From positions 1 to 18,496 of the forward strand of contig JAPLSP010000038.1 of the NCBI GenBank assembly GCA_026398575.1: 18,496 nucleotides of DNA, written 5' to 3'. Position numbers and translations under genes: made by a program. This DNA comes from Candidatus Sumerlaeota bacterium (GTDB lineage: Bacteria; Sumerlaeota; Sumerlaeia; JADFCT01). The notes under the pieces were generated by a model, which searched no databases, had not been told where the DNA came from, and was given only the letters and a program-made list of their open reading frames with translations. This document shows, in pieces, positions 1 to 7,292 of this stretch (its first letter is position 1; the number at the start of each line of letters is the position of its first letter).

Positions 1-1250
1 GATTCCGCCCCCAGGTTCTTTATTCCGCGCGGAAAGATTTGCCGCAAACCCATTCCGATCACCGCCGCCAGAAACCAAAGATAACACAAGAGCCCGACCA
101 GTCCTCGCTCACATAAGATATCAAGATAAATATTCCATGAAGAGGGATTCACAAGTCCGTCATCATGCTCGAACATGCTATCTGAGAAATAGAATGGCGA
201 CCAGATCATATAATTACCAGGTCCTGCGCCAATCAGTGGCGCCAGGAAATGTGGATGCGTCCCGTCTATTGCGCTCGGCTCTCCATGGAAAATGTCCAAA
301 GCACATTTGTTTAGCCTTCCGCGAACTTGAGTCATCCAATCCAGATTGTAACTAAAATATTCCGGTTTGCCCGCATAAATCGCAAAGATGACAATAAAAA
401 TGGCAAGCCCGCTCATGAAAGCTATTCTTTGTTTCTTGATTCTACCCGCATGTCCGCATTTCATGAGCGATGCAAGGGTAATGTATAGAACCATAATCAG
501 AAGAAGAGCGCAAATCTGGTTCCATGCATGCGTTAGGACGATCACAGCGCCCGACAACGGCGCAGTGACAATCCCCAATACCAGCGCGAGCCGGTCGTTC
601 GAAGGCGCCCATAACAGATTCAGCGATAACGGGAAAATGACCAGAAGAAAAGCGTCTAGGCACCATTTGCAGCGAATGGTCGAACACATCGTGTGGCATT
701 GTTCGAGAGAGAGCAACAAATCGCCAAAACAATCTCTTCCTGAATAAGTTTTTGGGGGATAGAGGAAGTCACATATCAAATGCAATCCGCCGAAATAATG
801 GAAGAATCCATATAAAATGACCGCTAATCCGACGCAAACATAAGCGATCACCACGCGATGAAAAGCTTTCACATTTTTGATGCAGGAAACGAGGACGATA
901 AACGCCGCCGTCGCGCCGAACCACCAGCCGTTGTTGTACCAAGCGCGCCAAGGTTTGAACGCCGCCAGCGCCGAGACAACGGAGACCGCCCCAAACCCCA
1001 ACAGCGGTATCCAGAGCCACTTTGGAATCGGCGCCGATTCGCCGCGGTAGAGAACAAGGAAAAATCCTACCCAACCCCAAGGTAGCAACATGAAGAGCGC
1101 GACAGTCTTGACATCGTCATAATTATTGGTATACGGAGCGATGAGACCAATGATCAGCGTCAGCGTCAACAATACATACGCGAGCAGCGCCGCATTCCAG
1201 CGGGACGTCCGCTCCGCGTGGTCTTGAAAACTAACTGGAATATCCGGCAT
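1..1250 (-). CDS. O-antigen ligase/polymerase-like membrane protein, C-terminus beyond the left edge
   Basis: Translating the minus strand from an ATG at 1250 gives 416 uninterrupted codons running off the window; the first in-frame stop upstream of the ATG is near 1324. The product is strongly hydrophobic, with about ten candidate membrane segments, for example around residues 18-38, 48-68, 78-97, 110-123, 133-152, 198-214, 220-242, 246-262 and 278-292. Near residues 337-400 it has the pattern typical of Wzy/WaaL-type O-antigen ligases and polymerases: GAGPGNY, then an Asn-containing segment, then CERGLVGLL before a further membrane helix. Such proteins sit in the inner membrane and join or polymerise lipid-linked glycans. 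Here the usual His-Asn before the LxxxxExG segment reads WN, so the family call is good but the exact activity is not known. The Shine-Dalgarno signal at 1250 is weak. No neighbouring glycan genes are visible; the continuation to the left would show whether it lies in a polysaccharide cluster. Confidence 0.8.
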   Translation of the reverse strand, partial: MPDIPVSFQDHAERTSRWNAALLAYVLLTLTLIIGLIAPYTNNYDDVKTVALFMLLPWGWVGFFLVLYRGESAPIPKWLWIPLLGFGAVSVVSALAAFKPWRAWYNNGWWFGATAAFIVLVSCIKNVKAFHRVVIAYVCVGLAVILYGFFHYFGGLHLICDFLYPPKTYSGRDCFGDLLLSLEQCHTMCSTIRCKWCLDAFLLVIFPLSLNLLWAPSNDRLALVLGIVTAPLSGAVIVLTHAWNQICALLLIMVLYITLASLMKCGHAGRIKKQRIAFMSGLAIFIVIFAIYAGKPEYFSYNLDWMTQVRGRLNKCALDIFHGEPSAIDGTHPHFLAPLIGAGPGNYMIWSPFYFSDSMFEHDDGLVNPSSWNIYLDILCERGLVGLLCYLWFLAAVIGMGLRQIFPRGIKNLGAE

Positions 1251-1329
1251 CAGCGCTGTCTGCTTGAACGCTTGAATGTGGCTGCATGCTGTGCGCAGTT
1301 CACCAGACGAATTTATTGTGCCTTAGTCA

Positions 1330-1656
1330 TCAATATACTCTTGGTATTCCCTGATGCGATCTTTCTGAATGATCCAGAGTTTGCCGAAAATAACACGCCG
1401 CTTTCTCAGTAGCGACTTCAATATATCGTTCACGCGACATCTCGGCGCCGTAGGCGATACACGCCAGAATATCCTCTTCCAGCAACCCCGGATAGTTCTC
1501 AAGAACCTCCGGAATCGTCCAACCGGCGGCAAGGCAATCCAGGATCAGGGAAACCCATATACGGTGTCCGCGAATACAGGGCTTGCCGAAGCAGATATTG
1601 GGATTGATAGAAATTCGGGCGAGCAATTGATTCTTTGAAATTGAATGCATTGTCAT
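1330..1656 (-). CDS. DUF433-family protein (antitoxin-like), orphan
   Basis: This small protein of about 108 residues carries the DUF433 signature: ISINPNICFGKPCIRGHRIWV, then LAAGWTIPEVLENYPGL, then EEDILACIAYGAEMSRER. DUF433 proteins have a winged-helix-like fold and usually act as the antitoxin half of DUF433/DUF5615 (PIN-like) pairs. ATG codons lie at 1692, 1656 and 1650; 1656 is preferred because AGGA lies five bases upstream, and translation from 1692 would add residues outside the domain. No DUF5615 toxin is found on either side: a VapC gene lies upstream and an O-antigen ligase-like gene downstream. About 27 residues follow the point where DUF433 proteins usually end, and this tail may be a frameshifted or fused extension. 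The family call is secure; a functional role in a toxin-antitoxin system is inferred. Confidence 0.8.
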   Translation of the reverse strand: MTMHSISKNQLLARISINPNICFGKPCIRGHRIWVSLILDCLAAGWTIPEVLENYPGLLEEDILACIAYGAEMSRERYIEVATEKAACYFRQTLDHSERSHQGIPRVY

Positions 1657-1766
1657 TCCATTCCTGACAATTCGGATTGGATGGACCATCACTCAGGCAT
1701 TCGGTCATAGTCAGGCGGTTCAACGTCCGGCGCTTTGGCTAGAATTTGCTGCTTATATTGATAGTT

Positions 1767-2159
1767 CTATGGAACTTTACTGACATGGGAGTACGCCAGA
1801 ATTTTCCTGTCCACCGTCATGACCGGACAATCATGCGATCGCGCAGTGGCGACGATAATCTGATCCGCTGGGTCCTGATGAAACTCGCCAGGCAATTGGA
1901 CGGATTCAGCGGCGATCCAGGGTGTTAGGTTCAGCAAACGCATACCGGGATAAGACAACGCTTGCTCAAACCAATCCGCCAGAGGACAGGATAGATCCAG
2001 CCGCCCATGTTGAACCAGCTTCGCAACTTCCCAGCAGGAAATCGCGCTAACGCCCAAGCCTTGTGATTCGTTTTGCTCAAGATGCCGCCGGTAGTCTTTA
2101 GGAAGGCGGTTGTTTCCATGGACCCACCAAACCCATATATGAGTATCGAGGAGGATCAT
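1767..2159 (-). CDS. vapC: VapC-like PIN-domain ribonuclease toxin
   Basis: The 130-residue product is a complete single PIN domain. It starts MILLDTHIWVWW and keeps the four acidic residues expected at the metal-binding site: Asp5, Glu44 (SCWEVAKL), Asp99 (DPADQIIVATA) and Asp117 (TVDRKIL). PIN toxins of this group cleave RNA, typically tRNA or mRNA, when their antitoxin is lost. The start at 2159 is chosen over 2174 because the domain begins there and its ATG overlaps the antitoxin stop codon in an ATGA arrangement, indicating translational coupling. It is preceded by its antitoxin and followed after a 110-base gap by a DUF433 protein. Length and motifs are normal, so it looks active. The RNA target cannot be read from the sequence. 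Confidence 0.9.
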   Translation of the reverse strand: MILLDTHIWVWWVHGNNRLPKDYRRHLEQNESQGLGVSAISCWEVAKLVQHGRLDLSCPLADWFEQALSYPGMRLLNLTPWIAAESVQLPGEFHQDPADQIIVATARSHDCPVMTVDRKILAYSHVSKVP

Positions 2160-2368
2160 TTTAGCGCCTCCCAATCTTCAACTGCCACGGGCTCTGTTGG
2201 GTCTATATATTTTATGGGTTTGCCACGAAGAGGATACTGATGCGGCGCCTGGGAGGTTGAATGCTCGAGTACAATAACCTCCAATTCCTGTCCTTCGGGG
2301 AAAGGCAATCCTGTCAGGGTAATTGCCTTGTCTTTCCCAAGCGTTGTTTCCAAGCGATAAGCTTGCAT
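2156..2368 (-). CDS. vapB: VapB-like antitoxin with YPLRGKP C-terminal motif
   Basis: The product is 70 residues if translation starts at the ATG at 2368, where GGAGG lies eight bases upstream; an ATG at 2383 would add only five residues and has no comparable ribosome site. The N-terminal half resembles a small AbrB-like beta-strand domain (LETTLGKDKAITLTGLPF). The C-terminal half ends YPLRGKPIKYIDPTEPVAVE and DWEALK, a tail shared by antitoxins found next to PIN toxins of the DTHIWVWW type. It would bind and neutralise the neighbouring VapC and probably repress the operon. The stop codon overlaps the vapC start by four bases. No clear operator was identified in the 75 bases between it and ileS. 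Confidence 0.85.
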   Translation of the reverse strand: MQAYRLETTLGKDKAITLTGLPFPEGQELEVIVLEHSTSQAPHQYPLRGKPIKYIDPTEPVAVEDWEALK

Positions 2369-2442
2369 ATTGGCAACCTCCATAAAAACGAACGAGCGCT
2401 AATGCCTTTCGGAATTCTTTCCATTCACGAACATGCAGAATT

Positions 2443-5400
2443 CTATGCCCTGGCAATCCCCACGGTCAAGGTCATGTCTTCGATCTCGTGCCTTGCGCAG
2501 AAGAAGCCGCTGACAGCGCCGAAGGCGTAGCGGGTGGCAAGGGTTTCTTCCTGGATGTGGGCGCGGAACTCGCCGGCGATGGCGCACAATTCCGGCGCGC
2601 CGTTGTACGTTACGGCGATGCGGTCCTCAACGGCGAAGCCGGCGTCTTTGCGCATTTGCTGGATGCGGCCAATGATTTCGCGCGCCAGGCCTTCGCGGCG
2701 GTTTTTCTCCGTGACGACGGGGGGCATCAGGATCGTGATGTAGCGGTTGGTGGCCGCGCCCGCGCCGGCGTCGTCGAGCGTTTCGCGCACGATCAAAACA
2801 TCCTCGGGCGTGATCTTGACATCCTCAACGTCAATCGTGGCGCCCATCTCAAGCATCAGAATCCTCGAGAGGTGGAGCCCGCCGAAGGCCTTCACCATCT
2901 TGCCCATCTTGCCGGCGAGGCGGGGCCCAAGCGTTTTGAAGTTGGGCTTGGCCGCCAGGCGGATGTGATCGTCTTCCTCGGTTGAATACCCGACGTTCTT
3001 GACGTTGAGTTCTTCCTTGATGTAGCGTTCGAGCGGGCGGATTTCCTCCAAAATTTCCACGCGGCGATGGAAGATCGTCAACTGATCGAGCGGTATCTTG
3101 GTCTTGACCTTGTGGACGGTGCGGATGTGGCGGCCCATGAGAATGATCTGCGCCATGCGCTCGACGCCGTCCTCCAATACTTCGTCAATCAGGTTCTCAT
3201 CGCCCTCGGGAAAGTCCTCGAAGTGGACGCTGTAATCGTCCAGGTCGTTATTGTCCGGCGTGGACTTTTCGCTTTTGGCGGCGTTTCGCAGATTCTGGAA
3301 CATCTCCTCGGCGATGAAGGGCGTGAAGGGCGCCATGAGGCGCGTCAGGTCATAGAGCGCCGTATAGAGCGTGCGATAGGCGTGCTCCTTATCCGCTTTG
3401 TCGTCGCCCCAGAAGCGGCGGCGGTTGAGGCGGATGTACCAGTTCGTCAACTCGTCAATGAATCCGAGCAGCGGCGTGACGACGTTGTATAAGTGATACT
3501 GTCCCATCTCGCGATTGACGCGCTTGATGAGGCTCTGCAGGCGCGAAAGAATCCAGCGATCGAGGATGTTGGGGGATTGCAGAGCTTCATCGCCAGCTGA
3601 TCCGACGCGTCCGACGCGTCCGACGGGTCCGACGGGTCCGACCGGTCTGACCGGTCCGACGGCCTTGGTTCCATTGCAGCGCCAATTGTCAATGCGCGCG
3701 TAGGTGACGAAGAACTTGTAGGAATTCCACCACGGCAGCAAGACGCGCCGGACGATCTCGCGCACGCCGGCTTCCGAAAAGCGCAAGTCGTCGGCGCGCA
3801 CGGCGGGCGAATCAATCAAGAAGAGGCGCAGCGCGTCGGCCCCGTGGCGGTCAATGACGGCGTTCGGATCGGGGTAGTTCTTTAGGCGCTTGCTCATCTT
3901 CTTGCCGTCTTCGGCCAGGATGATGCCGTTGACGACGACGTTCTTGAACGCCGGTTTGTTGAAGAGCGCGGTCGAGATGACCATGAGCGTATAGAACCAG
4001 CCGCGCGTCTGGTCGAGCCCCTCGGCGATGAAATCGGCGGGGAAAGAAGACTCGAACGCCTCTTTGTTCTCGAACGGATAATGCACCTGCGCGTACGGCA
4101 TCGAGCCGCTCTCGAACCAGCAGTCGAGCACTTCGGGAATGCGGCGCAGCTCGCCCCGCCCTTCGCGCGAGGGGATTGTGATATCGTCAATGCTTTCCCT
4201 GTGCAGGTCCGTAATCGTCCGCCCGCTGAGTTCTTCCATCTCCTTGATCGAACCCAGGCAAACGATCTCCTTGCCATCCTGCGAGCGCCAGATCGGCAGC
4301 GGCGTTCCCCAGAAGCGATTGCGGCTGATGGCCCAGTCGCGCGCGCCTTCGAGCCAGTTGCCGAAGCGTCCGTCGCGCAGGTGCTCCGGCACCCAATGCG
4401 TCTGAGCGTTCGCGGCCAGCAGCGCTTCCTTGATCGCCTCGACCTTGACGAACCACGTCGAAATGACCTTGTAGATCAGCGGCGTATCCGAGCGCCAGCA
4501 GAAGGGATAAGAGTGCTGAATCGTGCTCTGATGAATCAGCCGCTTCATCTCCTTAATGCGATGGATGATGGCCTTGTCGGCGTCTTTGACGAACTGGCCG
4601 GCGTATTCGGGAACTTCGGCGGTGAACTTGCCTTCGTCGTCCACGGGGCACACCAGCTCGATGCCCGCTTTCTGACAGGCGAAGTAGTCGTCCTCGCCGA
4701 ACGCCGGCGCCGTGTGGACGATGCCCGTGCCGTCTTCGGTGGTGACGAAATCGCCGAGGATCACCTTGAAGGCGCCCTTTTCGCGGCGCGTGGCAAAGTA
4801 CGGGAAGAGCGGCTCGTACCACCAGCCCTCGAGGTCGCGCCCCTTGAAGCGCTCCAGGATTTCACAGTCTTCCTTTTTCTTGTAGTAAGCGGCCAGGCGC
4901 GCCTCGGCCAGGATGAAATGGCGGCCTGTTGGTTTGTCCAGGACTTTGACGTAATCAATATCCGGCCCCACCGTCAGCGCAAGATTGCTGATCAGCGTCC
5001 AGGGCGTCGTTGTCCAGGCGAGGAACGCGGTCGTCGAATCGCCGCTCAGCGGGAATGACACCGTGATTGCCGGGTCCTGCACTTCCTTGTAGTTCTGGTT
5101 CGCCTCGAAGTTCGAGAGCGGCGTGCCGATGGCCGCGCTATAGGGGACGACCTTGAGGCCTTGATAGATCAGCCCCTTTTCGTGCATCTGCCGGAAAATC
5201 CACCAGATCGTTTCCATGAACGTCAAGTCCATCGTGTGGTACGTGTTGTCAAAGTCCACCCATCGCCCCGTGCGCAGGACGGTTTTCTTCCATTCCTGAG
5301 TATAGCGCAGGACGATCTCGCGGCACTTGGCATTGAAATTGGCGATGCCGAATTGCTCGATGGCCGTGCGCCCGGCGAGGCCGAGGGTCTGCTGGATTTC

Positions 5401-5691
5401 ATATTCGACCGGCAGCCCGTGGCAATCCCACCCGAAGCGCCGTTCGACGTATTTGCCCTTCATCGTCCAGTAGCGGGGGATGATGTCCTTGAGCGTCCCG
5501 GCGAGCAGGTGCCCATAATGCGGCAGCCCCGTGGCAAACGGCGGGCCGTCATAAAAAATATACGCCTCCGAGCCTTCGCGCGCCTTGAGCGAACGCTTGA
5601 ATGCGTCCGTCTCCTCCCAGCGTTTCAGGATTTTCTCTTCCATCTTCGGGAATGAAACATTTTCCTCAACCGCTTGCATCAACGTAGCCAT
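2443..5691 (-). CDS. ileS: Isoleucyl-tRNA synthetase, type 2 (eukaryote-like)
   Basis: This 1082-residue class I synthetase charges tRNA-Ile with isoleucine in the cytoplasm. The class I signature HYGH is at residues 58-61 and KMSKR is near 597-601. Between them is the CP1 editing domain, with TTTPWTLISN and GTGIVHTAPAFGEDDY. The anticodon-binding domain follows (LDRWILSRLQSLI), then a long C-terminal region without an obvious terminal zinc-knuckle, as expected for the type 2 group that includes eukaryotic cytosolic enzymes. Many type 2 enzymes are naturally less sensitive to mupirocin; that is family knowledge and not shown here. The start has AGGAGA seven bases upstream. The oddity is at residues about 676-697, in the linker before the anticodon domain: seven 9-bp units encode a Val-Gly-Pro/Arg repeat that stays in frame. 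No T-box leader was recognised. Confidence 0.97.
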   Translation of the reverse strand: MATLMQAVEENVSFPKMEEKILKRWEETDAFKRSLKAREGSEAYIFYDGPPFATGLPHYGHLLAGTLKDIIPRYWTMKGKYVERRFGWDCHGLPVEYEIQQTLGLAGRTAIEQFGIANFNAKCREIVLRYTQEWKKTVLRTGRWVDFDNTYHTMDLTFMETIWWIFRQMHEKGLIYQGLKVVPYSAAIGTPLSNFEANQNYKEVQDPAITVSFPLSGDSTTAFLAWTTTPWTLISNLALTVGPDIDYVKVLDKPTGRHFILAEARLAAYYKKKEDCEILERFKGRDLEGWWYEPLFPYFATRREKGAFKVILGDFVTTEDGTGIVHTAPAFGEDDYFACQKAGIELVCPVDDEGKFTAEVPEYAGQFVKDADKAIIHRIKEMKRLIHQSTIQHSYPFCWRSDTPLIYKVISTWFVKVEAIKEALLAANAQTHWVPEHLRDGRFGNWLEGARDWAISRNRFWGTPLPIWRSQDGKEIVCLGSIKEMEELSGRTITDLHRESIDDITIPSREGRGELRRIPEVLDCWFESGSMPYAQVHYPFENKEAFESSFPADFIAEGLDQTRGWFYTLMVISTALFNKPAFKNVVVNGIILAEDGKKMSKRLKNYPDPNAVIDRHGADALRLFLIDSPAVRADDLRFSEAGVREIVRRVLLPWWNSYKFFVTYARIDNWRCNGTKAVGPVRPVGPVGPVGRVGRVGSAGDEALQSPNILDRWILSRLQSLIKRVNREMGQYHLYNVVTPLLGFIDELTNWYIRLNRRRFWGDDKADKEHAYRTLYTALYDLTRLMAPFTPFIAEEMFQNLRNAAKSEKSTPDNNDLDDYSVHFEDFPEGDENLIDEVLEDGVERMAQIILMGRHIRTVHKVKTKIPLDQLTIFHRRVEILEEIRPLERYIKEELNVKNVGYSTEEDDHIRLAAKPNFKTLGPRLAGKMGKMVKAFGGLHLSRILMLEMGATIDVEDVKITPEDVLIVRETLDDAGAGAATNRYITILMPPVVTEKNRREGLAREIIGRIQQMRKDAGFAVEDRIAVTYNGAPELCAIAGEFRAHIQEETLATRYAFGAVSGFFCARHEIEDMTLTVGIARA
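3601..3663. repeat. 9-bp-period minisatellite inside ileS (7 units)
   Basis: Seven consecutive 9-base units read on the plus strand as TCCGACGCG (twice), TCCGACGGG (twice), TCCGACCGG, TCTGACCGG and TCCGACGGC. On the coding strand this is GTC-GGA-CCG-like codons giving repeated Val-Gly-Pro/Arg. The array is exactly 63 bp, so the ileS frame is kept, and it falls in a linker, not in a catalytic motif. Five of six frames are free of stops across it; one plus-strand frame contains TGA in the variant unit. Confidence 0.95.
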
Positions 5692-5733
5692 AAATCTATC
5701 TCCTAATAATTATTGTTCGTTTGTAGTTCGTTC

Positions 5734-5808
5734 GTAGTTCCAACTTTAGTTGGCGCTAGTAGTTCCAACTTTAGTTGGCGCTCGTTTCTCAACCTTCAGG
5801 TTGCATTC
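5734..5808. repeat. Tandem 25-bp palindromic units (REP-like)
   Basis: Two 25-bp direct repeats (5734-5758 and 5759-5783) differ only in the last base, and each contains the perfect hairpin CCAAC-TTTA-GTTGG. A third 25-bp unit (5784-5808) keeps the geometry with a different stem, CAACC-TTCA-GGTTG. A partial unit precedes the array at 5723-5733 and a decayed one follows at about 5809-5833. The compensatory stem change suggests hairpin structure is what is conserved. The array lies upstream of ileS, in the divergent region. It resembles the intergenic palindromic repeats that REP-associated transposases spread, although no such transposase is in the window. Confidence 0.85.
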
Positions 5809-5880
5809 ACATCTCAACTTTCAAAATCCATTTTCAGCATTGATGGAGATGGGACAAAAAATCAGCCTACATCCCCCCGA

Positions 5881-5904
5881 TACGCGTTTGTATACAAAAG
5901 CGTA
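5881..5904. promoter_or_regulatory. 24-bp near-perfect palindrome, possible operator
   Basis: The centre is the perfect 12-bp palindrome TTTGTATACAAA (5887-5898), flanked by TACGC and GCGTA arms. Only one base pair mismatches across 24 bp. A second GTATAC core follows at 5903-5907. The TTGTATACAA core resembles operators bound by FadR-type GntR regulators, which often control sugar-acid genes such as the epimerase/aldolase pair downstream. This is inference; the hairpin at 5911-5940 lies between it and those genes, so it could equally serve ileS or a lost gene. Confidence 0.4.
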
Positions 5905-5910
5905 TACACA

Positions 5911-5940
5911 AAAGGCCTCCCGTTTTTGCGGGAGGCCTTT
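5911..5940. terminator. Strong hairpin, terminator-like in both directions
   Basis: A perfect 12-bp inverted repeat, AAAGGCCTCCCG and CGGGAGGCCTTT, is separated by a six-base loop TTTTTG. On the minus strand it is followed by a short T run (CCTTTTGTG); on the plus strand by only TTT. It therefore looks like an intrinsic terminator, best for minus-strand transcription, yet it sits between two genes that diverge from it. It may insulate the two promoters or be left from a gene that has been lost. Confidence 0.65.
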
Positions 5941-6266
5941 GGCATCTTCAAAAATCCTCTTAGCGACAACCGCCTGCGAATTTCAGAAGAACCTCCCGCG
6001 CGCGCGCATCCGCCCGCTCTGGACGGCGGCGCCCGCAAACAAAATTCGGATGTCTATCGGCGATGGCACGCGAGCAATTTCCTTCATTGAAAAACTCTGG
6101 ATTATTTTACCTGCCGAATACCGCAGGCTCAAGCGCAAAAAATCATCGAGAAAATCCCTGGATTGCGTCTTTCGCATGTTAAACCGTTGACGGAAAATCA
6201 AGAGCGGAATATCCTCGAACGGGAACTGGAATATGCCGCGAAAGATTCGCCCCAGGAACGCCAACC
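5941..6266. other. Intergenic stretch with a possible gene remnant
   Basis: No convincing gene is seen. One plus-strand frame, open from 6091 after a stop at 6088-6090, reads like real protein up to the next gene's start: PQAQAQKIIEKIPGLRLSHV, then KPLTENQERNILERELEYAA. It has no start codon and runs out of frame into the following gene. It may be the decayed C-terminus of a lost gene, or chance. The last bases provide the AGGA ribosome site of the gene starting at 6267. Confidence 0.35.
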
Positions 6267-7292
6267 ATGCCATCCGCTCCGCCGCTCCTCACCAACGACG
6301 CGCTCGATGAATGGCTCAGCCGCCCCACCGCCGGCGTAGTGGAAACCCTGCGCGCTCTGCCGGGCGACGTGCTTGTGCTCGGCGCGGGGGGCAAGATGGG
6401 CCCGACGCTGGCGCGCATGGCGCGGCGCGCGCTCGATCCGGGGCGAGAGGTTTTCGCGGTGTCGCGGTTTTCATCCGCATCTGCTGCGGAGGCGCTGGAG
6501 AAACATGGCGTGAGCATCATCCGCTGCGATCTGCTCGACCGCGCCGCCGTGTCGCGCCTGCCGGACGCCGCCAACGTCATCTTCATGGCCGGGCAGAAGT
6601 TCGGTACCACCGGCGTGCCGGAGATGACTTGGATGATGAACGCCGTTCTGCCCGCCATCGCAGCCGAGCGTTACGCCGCTTCCCGCATTGTCGTGTTCTC
6701 CACCGGGTGCGTGTATCCCTTCGTGGCCATCGCCAGCGGCGGCTCGCGAGAGGAAGACGCGCTGGCGCCGCCGGGCGAGTATGCGCAGTCCTGCGTTGCG
6801 CGCGAGCGGGTGTTTACTTATTTCTCGAAGTCGCACGGCGCGCCGACGCTGATCTTCCGCCTCAACTACGCCATTGATCTGCGCTACGGCGTGCTGCACG
6901 ACGTGGCCTGGAAAGTCCTGCGCAGCGAGCCGGTGGATGTGACCATGGGCTATGCCAACGTGATCTGGCAGGGCGACGCCAACGCCCGCGCGCTGCAATG
7001 CCTGGCGCACACGGCCCGCCCGCCCGCCGTGCTCAACGTCACCGGGCGCGAATTAATTTCCATCCGCTCGCTGGCGGAGCGATTTGGCGAGCTGCTGGGA
7101 CGCGCGCCCGTCATCACCGGCAAGGAGGCCCCCACCGCCTGGCTCTCCAACGCTACCAAATCTTTCGACATGTTCGGCGAGGTCAGCGTCCCGCTCGAGG
7201 AAATGATCCAGGCCACAGCCGATTGGGTGAGGCAAGGCGGCGCCTCCCTCGGCAAACCCACTCACTTCGAGAACCGCAATGGCGACTTTTGA
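6267..7292 (+). CDS. NAD-dependent epimerase/dehydratase-family protein (extended SDR)
   Basis: The 341-residue product has a Rossmann fold. The dinucleotide loop is LVLGAGGKMGPTLARMARRA near residues 36-55, a GxxGxMG variant of the extended-SDR pattern; RCDLLDR and FMAGQKFG follow, and the strand carrying the catalytic Ser/Thr is FSTGCVYPF near 148. The active-site Tyr segment reads YAQSC near residue 174, so the Lys of the usual YxxxK is Cys here. Either this subfamily uses a different residue or the protein has lost classical redox chemistry. AGGA lies nine bases before the ATG. The gene overlaps the following aldolase-family gene by 14 bases, so the two are almost certainly co-translated. 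A role in sugar or sugar-acid metabolism is inferred from that partner; the substrate is unknown. Confidence 0.85.
   Translation: MPSAPPLLTNDALDEWLSRPTAGVVETLRALPGDVLVLGAGGKMGPTLARMARRALDPGREVFAVSRFSSASAAEALEKHGVSIIRCDLLDRAAVSRLPDAANVIFMAGQKFGTTGVPEMTWMMNAVLPAIAAERYAASRIVVFSTGCVYPFVAIASGGSREEDALAPPGEYAQSCVARERVFTYFSKSHGAPTLIFRLNYAIDLRYGVLHDVAWKVLRSEPVDVTMGYANVIWQGDANARALQCLAHTARPPAVLNVTGRELISIRSLAERFGELLGRAPVITGKEAPTAWLSNATKSFDMFGEVSVPLEEMIQATADWVRQGGASLGKPTHFENRNGDF

Noticed and set aside
137..1085. Several short frames on both strands
   Set aside because: All are shadows of the O-antigen ligase-like gene that spans 1-1250 on the minus strand.
2369..2442. Operator for vapBC
   Set aside because: Two GAATTC sites and a short GGAA/TTCC inverted repeat are present, but the arms are too short to support a call.
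4081..5058. Long plus-strand open frame (325 codons)
   Set aside because: It is antisense to the conserved catalytic and editing regions of ileS; GC-rich codons keep the opposite strand open.
5734..5808. CRISPR array
   Set aside because: The units are tandem with no spacers and are themselves palindromic, so they fit REP-like repeats.
5692..5910. T-box leader controlling ileS
   Set aside because: No T-box core sequence or antiterminator arrangement was found, and the hairpin is too far from and wrongly placed relative to the start.
5983..6273. Minus-strand frame before the hairpin at 5911-5940
   Set aside because: It was attractive because the hairpin suits minus-strand termination, but the translation has no protein-like pattern and its start overlaps the epimerase start.
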